A stretch of DNA of 45,024 nt from Alphaproteobacteria bacterium. Its GTDB lineage: Bacteria; Pseudomonadota; Alphaproteobacteria; Puniceispirillales; Puniceispirillaceae. The translations under genes and the position numbers were made by a program. Shown here one piece after another: positions 34,268-43,441 of this stretch. The stretch lies in assembly GCA_016779005.1 (NCBI GenBank), contig JADHOL010000014.1, positions 1-45,024 of the forward strand. Direction: 5' to 3'. The stretch's first letter is position 1. Each line of letters starts with the position of its first letter. The notes below the pieces were generated by a model. It worked only from the letters and a program-made list of their open reading frames with translations, was not told the DNA's origin and did not search any database.

Positions 34268-36121
34268 TTAATTTTTATATTTGTTTACAGGCTTAAAGCC
34301 TGAAAATTCTGGCTGTCTTGGATCGCACACAAACAAATCGCTATTTGGGTGCATGCCCGCACCATATATGGCAGAAACAGCCGATTTACGCATTCTGTTT
34401 AGCAAACGCGTATCAGCACGTCCTACAAATGGATGAGCCCCTGTATTATCATCCACCTCCCTATTCCATTTATCAAGCCTTGCTTTCACTATATTTGGGT
34501 CTTGTAGCTGTTTACAATTAATCTCATTACTAGTGAGGCTTACCTCTATAATATCGCCATTTTCAATCAGCGCAATCGGCCCTCCTACAGCAGCCTCTGG
34601 ACCTACATGACCTATTACCAAGCCAACAGAACCACCAGAAAAACGACCATCTGTCATTAATCCCACAACAATATTTTTATCACGGCAAATGGCGGTTATC
34701 CTTGAGGTGGAGTCTAGCATTTCTGGCATTCCAGGACCCCCAACAGGACCCTCATAGCGAACAACAATCATATCATTATTTTCAAGCTCATTTGGTGTCG
34801 CATCCAAGAATTTGAGAAGCTCTTCTTCGCCATTAAATACTCTTGCAGAACCGTTAAATAAATTATTGTCAAGACCGCCCTCTACCCCTGCTAATTTTAA
34901 AACAGCACTAAATTCTGGGGATAGATTTCCGCCAAGTAAGCGCAGACCGCCTGTTTGTTTAAATGGTTTTTCTACAGAATATATAACATCTCCATCTGGT
35001 TTATTTGGGGATAGGCTGTCAACCTGTTCAGCAAGTGTCATACCAGTGCATGTCATTACATCGCCTTTTAGAAGACCGGCATCTAATAAATCTTTAACAA
35101 ATACCTGTATCCCGCCTCTATCATCAATATCTACCATTGAATATTTACCAAATGGCCTTGCATTCACAATCACAGGAACAACATTATCTGAAAGGTGGTT
35201 AAATTCATCAGCACTCATAATGTCCTGATAGAAATCTTTATACCCTGCTGCTCTTGCTATTTCTGGAGCATGAAGCATTACATTTGTAGAACCTCCAACC
35301 GACATAGCAACAATAATTGCATTCCGGATAGAATCCCGATTAACAATATCTCTTGGTGTAATATTATTTTTAATTAAGTTTGAGAGGTAGGCAACTAATT
35401 CACTTGGGAATTGTTCAATGCGCTTAGGGTCTTGTGAGGCTGGAGAGACCATATGCAATGGCTCCATTCCAACAACACCTAGAAATGTTTGCATTGTATT
35501 ATAGGTAAACATTCCGCCACAACTGCCATATCCAGGGCAGGATTCTAGCGATATTCTACGTTTTAATTCCGCATCATCGCTTCCCGCAATCTGATAGCTA
35601 CTGATAATGTCGATTGCTTCTCCATTCTGCGAGTCTCTCCCAGGTCGGATAGAGCCATCTGACATAATAATAGCAGGCCGGTTATGTTCCAGTACAGCGG
35701 CCAATGTTCCAACTGGCGGTTTATCACATGCCACAACGCCAATTAGACCTTCAAGGCCAGTAGCACTTAAATGTTCACATAATGAATCGTTCGTTACTTC
35801 CCTTCCAATTAGGGAGTAACGCATTTCCTTGGTGCCATTGCGAATTCCATCTGAAGTTGCAACTGTGAATTCTGGTTGAACAAGCCTATATCTCATTTGG
35901 CCTTCTGATGTGCCTACCTGTGCCCGCAACGCATCATGAATAGCTTGAACTTTACTTAACACACCAATATAACATTGAGAATCACCCTTATTTCCAATCA
36001 CCCCAATAGATGGCTCATGAATTAGCTCAACATCAGTTCCTAATTCTCGTGCAATGCCATATGTCTGTGAATTTCTTCCAGGGTTATTATCAATAAGAAC
36101 GGTGCGTGAATTTTTAATCAT
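34268..36121 (-). CDS. IlvD/Edd-family dehydratase, Fe-S site intact
   Basis: Predicted Fe-S dehydratase (617 aa) of the dihydroxy-acid/sugar-acid dehydratase family, removing water from a 2,3-dihydroxy acid. All three expected cluster cysteines are visible: Cys50 (GDSQCYIG), Cys132 in ACDKP with the metal-site Lys134, and Cys201 in GYGSCGGMFTYNTM. SDGIRNGTKEMRYSL, EGPVGGPGMPEM and TDGRFSGGSVG also match. The N-terminus is unusual (QCYIG instead of PCN, with a long insert before SDG), so the substrate may not be the valine/isoleucine intermediate. It follows valS after 44 bases and precedes the degenerate paralogue in the same direction. I do not assign ilvD. Confidence 0.85.
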   Translation of the reverse strand: MIKNSRTVLIDNNPGRNSQTYGIARELGTDVELIHEPSIGVIGNKGDSQCYIGVLSKVQAIHDALRAQVGTSEGQMRYRLVQPEFTVATSDGIRNGTKEMRYSLIGREVTNDSLCEHLSATGLEGLIGVVACDKPPVGTLAAVLEHNRPAIIMSDGSIRPGRDSQNGEAIDIISSYQIAGSDDAELKRRISLESCPGYGSCGGMFTYNTMQTFLGVVGMEPLHMVSPASQDPKRIEQFPSELVAYLSNLIKNNITPRDIVNRDSIRNAIIVAMSVGGSTNVMLHAPEIARAAGYKDFYQDIMSADEFNHLSDNVVPVIVNARPFGKYSMVDIDDRGGIQVFVKDLLDAGLLKGDVMTCTGMTLAEQVDSLSPNKPDGDVIYSVEKPFKQTGGLRLLGGNLSPEFSAVLKLAGVEGGLDNNLFNGSARVFNGEEELLKFLDATPNELENNDMIVVRYEGPVGGPGMPEMLDSTSRITAICRDKNIVVGLMTDGRFSGGSVGLVIGHVGPEAAVGGPIALIENGDIIEVSLTSNEINCKQLQDPNIVKARLDKWNREVDDNTGAHPFVGRADTRLLNRMRKSAVSAIYGAGMHPNSDLFVCDPRQPEFSGFKPVNKYKN

Positions 36122-36165
36122 TTTATATAAACCTTTGGGAATATCTTTATCTAATATTTATGGTC

Positions 36166-38784
36166 TCAGCCAAGTCGTCTCAGCGCTGTTTGAAGTGCTT
36201 CAACCCTACCCTGCTCAGAGCTAAGTCGCTTTTTATTTTCTTCTATTACATGACTAGGCGCTTTACTAATAAAGCCTTCATTTGATAATTTCTTAGAAAT
36301 CTTATCAATTTCAGTCTGTGATGCAGAAATTTCTTTATTCAAACGGGCTGCCTCAGCCTCAAAATCCAATATGCCCTCAAGAGGTAGCGCAATATCAAAA
36401 CCATGTAAGTTTGAAATCGCTGTTTCTTTTGGAAATTCATCTTGTGTAATTGAAAAATTCTCAATTCTTGCCAGTTTCAGAAGAGAAATTTCCATAGATT
36501 CAATTACGCCTATCTGGGTGGTAGATGCAGACCTTATCAAAAGCTGAGGCTTTGATGATAGCGGTATATTCATCTCCGACCTTACGGCTCTTATCTCTGT
36601 TATTAGGTCTATCACCATTGATAGCTGGGTATCGCCTGACCCTAAATTTGTTGGGGTTGGAAGCGATGCGGTAATAAGCAGATTATCTGATTCGAATATC
36701 TGCTTATTGAGCTCTTCTGTAATGAAGGGCATGATTGGATTGAGAAGCTGCATTGCCTGATACAGCACAAAAGGAGCTATTTTTCTAGTTTCCTGAGATA
36801 CATCAAGGTCAGGTTTAATAAACTCTATGTACCAATCACAATATAAATTCCAAATAAAGTGATATAATTTATCTGCTGCTTCGTTAAATCTATAACCGCT
36901 AATAGCATCACCAAAAGAAGTAATAATTGTATCAAGCTCGTGTAATATCCATTTATTTACAGGTAGCGTGACGTTTTCTGGCCTCTGAGGCACCCCCGTT
37001 AGGGAATGAAATTCAAGAAAGCGAGCCGCATTCCATATTTTTGTTGCAAAATTGCGATAACCCTCAATTTTTGTTTCTGATAACTTTAAATCGCGCCCTT
37101 GTGCTGCCATTGCGGTAAGTGTGAACCGCAACGCATCAGAGCCATATTTCTGTGTTAAATCAAGTGGGTCAAGAACGTTTCCCTTTGATTTGGACATTTT
37201 TTGCCCATGCTCATCACGCACTAATGCATGAATATAGACATCTTTAAACGGGACTTCTCCGTCCATAAAATGCATGCTCATCATCATCATTCTAGCAACC
37301 CAAAAGAAAATAATGTCAAAGCCAGTAACAAGCACATCCCCTGGATAATATTTTGCTAACTCAGAGGTAGAGTGAGGCCAGCCTAAGGTAGAAAAAGGCC
37401 ATAAAGCTGACGAAAACCATGTATCAAGAACATCTTCATCACGGTGAAGCTCAACATCCCTGCCATAATGTGATTTTGCGGATTTTTGTGCCTCTTCTTC
37501 GGTTTCCTCAACAAAAGCAATTCCATCTGGTCCATACCAAGCTGGAATCCGGTGTCCCCACCATAATTGCCTTGATACACACCAAGGCTGAATATTATGC
37601 ATCCACTCAAAATAGGTTTTTTCCCAATGCTGGGGAACAAACCGAGTCTTTCCAGTCTCAACAGCCTTAATAGCGGGCTTTGCAAGTGTTTGCGCATCCA
37701 CATACCACTGATCCATAAGCCACGGTTCTACAATCACTCCAGAGCGATCACCATGCGGCACAGAATGCTTGTTTGGCACCACCTCTCCTAATAATCCAAG
37801 AGCGTCTAATTCTTCTAAGATTTGTTTTCTGGCAACAAATCTATCAAGACCCCTGAACCGTTCAGGTGCCGTTTCATTAATACAAGCATGCGCATCAAAT
37901 ATATTCATGAGTTCTAATTTATGCCTGCGCCCTACTTCAAAGTCATTGAAATCATGGGCAGGTGTGATTTTTACAGCGCCTGTTCCTTTTTCCATGTCAG
38001 AATAGCTATCCGCAATGATAGGAATTTCTCTATTTACGAGTGGCAGCATGACCGTTTTGCCAACAAGATGGGTATATCGCTCATCTTCTGGGTTCACAAC
38101 AACAGCCATATCCCCAAGCATTGTTTCTGGCCGTGTTGTAGCAACGGTAATAAATTTTGTTGGATCAGAAGCAAGCGGATATCGCAGTGACCACATATTG
38201 CCATCTACATCCTTCTGCTCAACTTCAAGGTCTGAAATAGCTGTCTGTAATTTTGGATCCCAATTCACCAATCTCTTATCACGATAAATAAGATTTTGTT
38301 TGTGCAACGCCACAAAAACTTTATTCACGGCCTGTGAGAGGCCTTCATCAAGCGTAAACCTGCTTCTAGGCCAGTCAGGGGTAATCCCAAGATGGCGCTG
38401 CTGATGAATTATACGACCGCCTGATTTAGACTTCCATTCCCAAACCTTTTCAATAAATTTATCACGGCCAAGATCACGCCTATTCACATTTTCATCTGCT
38501 AGTTGGCGTTCTACAACCATTTGTGTGGCAATGCCGGCATGGTCCATTCCTGGCTGCCACAACACATCTCTGCCTGTTTTGCGATAAAACCGGATTAATA
38601 CGTCTTGCAAAGTAAAGGTAAGCGCATGTCCCATATGAAGCGAGCCAGTTACATTTGGAGGCGGCATCATAATTGTATAGGGCGTTGTAGAATCATCAGG
38701 GGCACATGCAAAAGCGCCAGCCTCCTCAGATGCCTCATACCATTTACGCTCTATCAAACTAGGATTATAGGTTTTCTCTAACAT
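36166..38784 (-). CDS. valS: Valyl-tRNA synthetase
   Basis: Class I synthetase, 872 aa. It has the HIGH motif H50-MGH53 (PPPNVTGSLHMGHALTF), the editing domain motif TTRPETMLGD (216–225), KMSKS at 529–533 and an anticodon domain. The C-terminal coiled coil (about 810–870) contains SKAPSHVIEENKKRL. The ATG at 38784 begins the typical LEKTYNPSLIERKWYE. tolC lies 39 bases upstream. Confidence 0.98.
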   Translation of the reverse strand: MLEKTYNPSLIERKWYEASEEAGAFACAPDDSTTPYTIMMPPPNVTGSLHMGHALTFTLQDVLIRFYRKTGRDVLWQPGMDHAGIATQMVVERQLADENVNRRDLGRDKFIEKVWEWKSKSGGRIIHQQRHLGITPDWPRSRFTLDEGLSQAVNKVFVALHKQNLIYRDKRLVNWDPKLQTAISDLEVEQKDVDGNMWSLRYPLASDPTKFITVATTRPETMLGDMAVVVNPEDERYTHLVGKTVMLPLVNREIPIIADSYSDMEKGTGAVKITPAHDFNDFEVGRRHKLELMNIFDAHACINETAPERFRGLDRFVARKQILEELDALGLLGEVVPNKHSVPHGDRSGVIVEPWLMDQWYVDAQTLAKPAIKAVETGKTRFVPQHWEKTYFEWMHNIQPWCVSRQLWWGHRIPAWYGPDGIAFVEETEEEAQKSAKSHYGRDVELHRDEDVLDTWFSSALWPFSTLGWPHSTSELAKYYPGDVLVTGFDIIFFWVARMMMMSMHFMDGEVPFKDVYIHALVRDEHGQKMSKSKGNVLDPLDLTQKYGSDALRFTLTAMAAQGRDLKLSETKIEGYRNFATKIWNAARFLEFHSLTGVPQRPENVTLPVNKWILHELDTIITSFGDAISGYRFNEAADKLYHFIWNLYCDWYIEFIKPDLDVSQETRKIAPFVLYQAMQLLNPIMPFITEELNKQIFESDNLLITASLPTPTNLGSGDTQLSMVIDLITEIRAVRSEMNIPLSSKPQLLIRSASTTQIGVIESMEISLLKLARIENFSITQDEFPKETAISNLHGFDIALPLEGILDFEAEAARLNKEISASQTEIDKISKKLSNEGFISKAPSHVIEENKKRLSSEQGRVEALQTALRRLG

Positions 38785-38823
38785 TCAAACATTCTACTTT
38801 AAGATACATATAATAAAGAGTTT

Positions 38824-40224
38824 TTATTGCTCTGGCTGAGCATATTTAAGCACAGATATAATTGAGCCGACTTCAGGTCCTGGCACCTCTAGCGCTTCTA
38901 GTGGAATGAGTGCATCGCCTACCCCTAAATTCTGAGCGGTAAGAGCCCCTATTGATTGAAGCAGCTGGTATCCTGTTAATAACACAGAATGACTAGCTCG
39001 CAACTCTCGTAGCTTTGCATTTTTCAAATCATCTTCCGAATCCAATTGATCCAAGAACGTCTTATTGCCAAATTCTACTTCTGTTTTGGTAGCATCTACT
39101 ACTAATTGATATGCCTCAACCTCTGCTGTAGATGCTTTGTGTTGTATCTTGGCGGCAACATGGTTTCTAAAGCCCGCACGCGCTGCAAGACCAATAGAGC
39201 GCTTGACTTCATCGCGCTGATATTGCGCTGACATCACATCAGATATAAGCTTTTGGGTTTGCGCCATTGTTGATGGCGTCACTAAAATTGGAACAGATAC
39301 AGAAATATTAGCAGAAAGCTCGTTCCCATCAGATGCAGCAATGCCGCCTGTATTTTGTTTCTTTGCTGAAAGAGATAAATCAACAGAAGGTCCTAATGCT
39401 TTAACTAAGATTTCTTGTTGAATAGCTGCAAGTCTCTGTGTTGCTGTTGCAAGAAACAAATTGGGGTGATTTTCATAAGCAAGGTTCTCGCTAAGCTGGA
39501 CTTTGACAGGAATTAAATCAGGCAGTTTTGGCGTTGCAAGCTGCTCTGGAAGAACGCCAATAAACGATTCATATTCCTCAACAGCGGTTTGATAGCCGGC
39601 CTTTGCAGATATTAAATCCGAGCGCGACGTTGACCTCTTTGAGGTCGCTAATGCAAGATTAGCCAACGTTGATACACCTGCTTCTACTCTTAATTCCTCT
39701 GCATTAGTTTGTTCTGTTAGCCTCTCAAAATTACTCTGATGTAAATCCACTTCCTCCTGAGATAAAATCACAGCCAGATAGGATTGAATAAGAGAGATAA
39801 GAACAGATTGTTCAGCAGTAGAATAGCCTGCTTTGGCGATATCAATAGAAATAGCGGCAGCATCCTGCTTTGCCTTAGTCTCACCAAAATTATATAATTG
39901 TTTTGTAAAGGTTATGGCGCCTGAAAGGGTTGATGAGCCATACGCATCATCGCCATCATTTGGGCGCTCATAGAATGCCTGATTTTGAGAAATAGAGGCC
40001 CGCCCATAAAAATCCTTATCGCTACCAGCAATTATTAATTCCTGACGAGCGGAGAGATAATCTTGCCTTGATTCTCGAAGCGCATTGGAATTAGTTATCC
40101 CTAAACGCAAAGCCTCTTCAAAATTATCAGCTTGCACAGAACTAGAATAGCCAAACAGGAATGCTATCGATAAAAAAACGTGTACCATAATGCTAGTCTT
40201 GTTTGTTTTGCTTGTTACAAACAC
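38824..40224 (-). CDS. tolC: TolC-family outer-membrane efflux/secretion channel
   Basis: Outer-membrane trimeric channel for type I secretion or efflux pumps. I start at GTG 40224 because AAAGGA lies seven bases upstream and the resulting N-terminus is a good signal peptide (hydrophobic core MVHVFLSIAFLFGYSS, cleavage after VQA). This gives 466 aa. A longer frame to 40311 adds 29 charged residues and would bury the signal. The body has two long helical hairpins typical of the family (ALRLGITNSNALRESRQDY; TLSGAITFTKQLYNFGETKA; the second repeat has ANISVSVPI). It follows the Pcm-like gene and precedes valS. Confidence 0.9.
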   Translation of the reverse strand: MFVTSKTNKTSIMVHVFLSIAFLFGYSSSVQADNFEEALRLGITNSNALRESRQDYLSARQELIIAGSDKDFYGRASISQNQAFYERPNDGDDAYGSSTLSGAITFTKQLYNFGETKAKQDAAAISIDIAKAGYSTAEQSVLISLIQSYLAVILSQEEVDLHQSNFERLTEQTNAEELRVEAGVSTLANLALATSKRSTSRSDLISAKAGYQTAVEEYESFIGVLPEQLATPKLPDLIPVKVQLSENLAYENHPNLFLATATQRLAAIQQEILVKALGPSVDLSLSAKKQNTGGIAASDGNELSANISVSVPILVTPSTMAQTQKLISDVMSAQYQRDEVKRSIGLAARAGFRNHVAAKIQHKASTAEVEAYQLVVDATKTEVEFGNKTFLDQLDSEDDLKNAKLRELRASHSVLLTGYQLLQSIGALTAQNLGVGDALIPLEALEVPGPEVGSIISVLKYAQPEQ

Positions 40225-40314
40225 GTTATATTCCTTTCCATCTTGGGCCCATCTTGGGTCCATATCAGTCTGCGCCTTTTTGCACCTTTTTGCATCATAT
40301 TGATTAGGCATTTA

Positions 40315-40980
40315 TTAAAACTGAAATTCTGGCTTTTCTTTAAATTCTTCTAATGTTGGAACCTGCGCGTTAAACAAACAAGTCCTTGAAAATTTATCGC
40401 CAGAACGCATCCATGAGCTAGCTTCGCCAGCAGCAGTACTTTCAGATCTGTAAATAGACACAAGTTTACCATCAACAGCAAGCTGATTTAAAATACTATT
40501 CGGAACACAGCTCACACCGCCATCGATAAGAATAGCATTGTAGGGCGCCTCTTTAATATAGCCATCTTGTAGTCGCTCCTTAAATAAGACCGTGTTGGTA
40601 ATGTCTAGCTGCGCTAAATTACTTTCCGCTTTTTGGATGAGAGGCGCGCGTGATTCAATACCAATCACAGAAGTGACCATTTTTGAGATAATCGCGGCGC
40701 TATATCCTGTACCAACACCAATAATCATCACATTATCAGATAGCGTTAATTCAAGTGATTGTACCAATCGTGCCAATACCATTGGCTCCATCAAATATCT
40801 TCCATTACTAAGAGGTAAATCCTCATCAATATAGGCAATATCCCGCATTGATTTTTGAACAAATAATTCCCTCGGCGTTTCAGAAAACGCAGATAAGACT
40901 AACTCATCAATAACCTTATTCGGCCTAATTTGGCTTTCCAGCATAATTTTTCTTGCTTGGTAAAATGATTGTTCGTTCAT
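40315..40980 (-). CDS. Protein-isoaspartate methyltransferase-like protein, substrate motif lost
   Basis: SAM-dependent methyltransferase of the PCMT fold (221 aa): TPRELFVQ, motif I VMIIGVGTGYSAA, YNAILIDGG and QLAVDGKLVSIY. The TISQPY segment that holds the critical Ser in true Pcm reads Y62-LMEP66 here, so isoaspartyl repair is doubtful. This divergent type is commonly paired with tolC in Alphaproteobacteria, and its substrate is unknown. The window also has a canonical pcm at 20196–20834. In the shared promoter gap 40981–41131 I see no gene. Confidence 0.82.
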   Translation of the reverse strand: MNEQSFYQARKIMLESQIRPNKVIDELVLSAFSETPRELFVQKSMRDIAYIDEDLPLSNGRYLMEPMVLARLVQSLELTLSDNVMIIGVGTGYSAAIISKMVTSVIGIESRAPLIQKAESNLAQLDITNTVLFKERLQDGYIKEAPYNAILIDGGVSCVPNSILNQLAVDGKLVSIYRSESTAAGEASSWMRSGDKFSRTCLFNAQVPTLEEFKEKPEFQF

Positions 40981-41131
40981 TTTTCAACTCGTAATCGATG
41001 GGTGGAGAAATATCTAAAAAACTTATAAGACGATAGCGAACACAATTCAATCACGGTTTTTAGCCAAATCAGTTAAAATATAATTTTTTTGTTTTATAAA
41101 AACATCAGATATGAATAATAAATTGGTTCAA

Positions 41132-41164
41132 TAAAAAAAACTGACCCTACAGGAGAAGGGTCAG
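41132..41164 (-). terminator. Rho-independent terminator of the luciferase-like gene
   Basis: On the minus strand an 8-bp stem CTGACCCT/AGGGTCAG with an 8-base loop is followed by eight T residues (41140–41133). It begins 39 bases after the stop of the 41204–42316 gene. Confidence 0.9.
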
Positions 41165-41203
41165 CTTTAACATAATACAGAGATTTAAGTAGCGGTATTT
41201 TTA

Positions 41204-42316
41204 TTACGCTGCCGTTTTGTTTTTTCGTGAATCATTAGTAGCAGCTGTTACCACGGGCATGACTTTCTCTGCTACAAGTATCATAGAGCGTCTTGCTAAT
41301 TCAGGAGAAGCCCAGTCTTTACCAGCATATAACAGCGTTCCAAACTCGCCAACCTCATCCTGAAACTCAAGGATTTCATCTGTTACTTTATCAGGTGTGC
41401 CCCAGACGATAAGCTTATTACACACATCTTCTAATGTTACCTCGTCATCTGGCTGTTCCCGATAGGTTTTGAAAAGCTCAAGCCTGTTATGCTTGCGCAT
41501 TTTTGTCAGTAATTGGTTATAATAGAAAACGTATGGGCTATCTGGTCCTAATGCATATTCTTTTGCAGTAGCCAAATCATCCGCAACAAATACAGATTTA
41601 GCAACACGCCAATTAGCTGGATCTGCTGGTCTTCCAACGCGCTGGCACCCCTCAACATATTTAGGCCAATGTGTTTTTACCCATTGTGGCATTAGGAAGT
41701 TAGCACTAATCGGCTCCCACCCTCGCGCTGCTGCCTCTGTCACGCCTCGTGAAAACGGCGCAACTGCTGTCACGACGATCGGCGGATATGGTTTTTGCAA
41801 TGGCTTTGACATGATACCTTGACCGATATCTGTCAGAGACGTTCTTTCAGTCGTAATATTCCAGTATTTACCCTCAATATTGTAAGGTGCTTCTGATTCC
41901 CAGATTTTAAGAACTGTATTAATCCCCTCTAAGAACATTTCGTTCTTATCATTATCCAAAGTCCCGAATACTTCTGCATCAGAGGCCAATCCGCCAGGAG
42001 AAATTCCAAAGTTTAACCTGCCATCAAGCATGTGGTCTAGCATGGCTATTTGACCTGCAACATGGGCAGGATGAGAGTTAGGAAGATTTACGGTTCCTGT
42101 TCCAAGTCGAATTTGTTTTGTCTCTGCTGCTAGTGAAGCAACAAACATCGCACAAGAGGTAATGTTTTCCGCTGCGTCAGTTACGTGCTCGCCGACATAA
42201 GCTTCAGAAAACCCCAGCTCATCTGCAAGTAAAAATGCCTCCCTATCTTCTTTCAGACTAACACGCCAGTCCTTATCAACTGGGTGAATTGGCATTGTGA
42301 AAAAACCGATTTCCAT
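41204..42316 (-). CDS. Luciferase-like flavin-dependent monooxygenase (LLM class)
   Basis: Predicted FMN- or F420-dependent (beta/alpha)8-barrel oxidoreductase of 370 aa. Typical parts are MEIGFFTMPIHP, LADELGFSEAYVGEHVTD, TKQIRLGTGTVNLPNSHPAHVAGQ, MLDGRLNFGISPGG and KPYPPIVVTAVAP. The N-terminal HP and GEH features resemble the limonene- and alkane-type monooxygenases, but substrate cannot be assigned. It needs a separate flavin reductase, which is not in the window. GAGGAG lies about ten bases before ATG 42316. It is divergent from a LysR regulator and ends at a strong terminator, so it is a single-gene unit. Confidence 0.88.
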   Translation of the reverse strand: MEIGFFTMPIHPVDKDWRVSLKEDREAFLLADELGFSEAYVGEHVTDAAENITSCAMFVASLAAETKQIRLGTGTVNLPNSHPAHVAGQIAMLDHMLDGRLNFGISPGGLASDAEVFGTLDNDKNEMFLEGINTVLKIWESEAPYNIEGKYWNITTERTSLTDIGQGIMSKPLQKPYPPIVVTAVAPFSRGVTEAAARGWEPISANFLMPQWVKTHWPKYVEGCQRVGRPADPANWRVAKSVFVADDLATAKEYALGPDSPYVFYYNQLLTKMRKHNRLELFKTYREQPDDEVTLEDVCNKLIVWGTPDKVTDEILEFQDEVGEFGTLLYAGKDWASPELARRSMILVAEKVMPVVTAATNDSRKNKTAA

Positions 42317-42385
42317 TTTTTAAGCTCCTCAAATAATTAAGCTAGTTGTTATCTCACCCTAATATAGGTTGGACATTGTTCAAAA

Positions 42386-42403
42386 TAAAATAATATTATT
42401 TTA
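42386..42403. promoter_or_regulatory. 18-bp perfect palindrome between LLM and LysR genes
   Basis: TAAAATAATATTATTTTA is perfectly self-complementary and lies in the 136-base divergent gap. A related half-matching copy (AGTATTATT) follows about ten bases later. This position and AT-rich symmetry suit a LysR-type (T-N11-A-like) operator controlling both genes. Confidence 0.5.
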
Positions 42404-42452
42404 CATATAGTATTATTTTTTATTATACCTTAGAGAACCGTATTTTTTTCAA

Positions 42453-43373
42453 ATGGTGGCAGACATGATTTCATTACGCCAGCTTAATTCTCTTATAGCT
42501 GTTTATGAAGAGGGCTCCTTTACCGCTGCTTCAGAACGCGAGAATGCAACCCAATCTGGTATCTCTCAGCATATAAGTGCGATTGAAAAAGATTTAGGCA
42601 TTGCTTTATTCACCCGTCATTCAAATGGCGTAACCCCAACGACCCTCTGTCATAGCTATTATCAAAAATCTATCGAGGCTATACGCACCCTTCGAATGGC
42701 AGAACAAGAGGCTATGAATGCTGGCAAGGGTCTTGCGGGCCGCGTGAATGCTGGATTGATGCCTTCTTTTACGCGTGCTGCACTTGCGCCTGTATTAAAT
42801 GAAATATCTATCACCCACCCGCATATTGAAATTAGCGTAATCGAATCATATAGCGGAAGCCTTACAGATATGGTTCGATCAGAGGAGCTTGATTTTGCCT
42901 TGGTGCCAGTGGTAACCGGCACTCCTGGTATTCGCTATAGTCATTTGGTACGTGACAGAGAAGTTCTTGTATCATCCCCATCATTCGGGTTTGAGCAAGG
43001 CAAAGAAGTTTCGTTAAAAAACCTAAGCCCATTAAATATAGTCCTTCCAACCAAAGCAAATATTCGCAGATTAAAGTTGGAGGATTATTTCACGGCGCAT
43101 TCCATTAACATATCAAAGATAATGGAAATGGATTCTATGATGGGCACTTTAGAGCTGGTAGGTGCAACACAATGGGTCACAATCCTTCCCTACCTTATCT
43201 GCGTACCTGATATGACATCTAATGCAAGACATATTAACCCGATAGTTGATCCGAATATCTATTCCGATTTTGTAATTATAGAACCGCTTGGACGCTCATT
43301 ATCCCCGCAAGCAACTTATTTCCTGAAATTGCTTCAAGAAAAAATAACCTCCCTCGCATGGCAAGATAGCTAA
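42453..43373 (+). CDS. LysR-family transcriptional regulator
   Basis: The N-terminal winged HTH is complete (LRQLNSLIAVYEEGSFTAAS; ATQSGISQHISAIEKDLG; LFTRHSNGVTPT). The effector-binding domain begins near GRVNAGLMPSFTRA and runs to the end, within 306 aa. It is likely to control the divergent luciferase-like monooxygenase; the ligand is unknown. ATG at 42453 and ATG at 42465 (MISLRQL, preceded by GGTGG) are both possible, the second giving the more usual LysR N-terminus. The gene ends 68 bases before the convergent molybdenum hydroxylase gene. Confidence 0.93.
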   Translation: MVADMISLRQLNSLIAVYEEGSFTAASERENATQSGISQHISAIEKDLGIALFTRHSNGVTPTTLCHSYYQKSIEAIRTLRMAEQEAMNAGKGLAGRVNAGLMPSFTRAALAPVLNEISITHPHIEISVIESYSGSLTDMVRSEELDFALVPVVTGTPGIRYSHLVRDREVLVSSPSFGFEQGKEVSLKNLSPLNIVLPTKANIRRLKLEDYFTAHSINISKIMEMDSMMGTLELVGATQWVTILPYLICVPDMTSNARHINPIVDPNIYSDFVIIEPLGRSLSPQATYFLKLLQEKITSLAWQDS

Positions 43374-43441
43374 TAAGATAGCACAAACCTCAACCACGAA
43401 TCTTGATCACAAATCTCGATTAGCCTTACCGTAAAGAGATT

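Noticed and set aside
40225-40311. 29-residue extension ahead of TolC
   Set aside because: It would place a charged segment before the signal peptide; the GTG at 40224 has AAAGGA at proper spacing.
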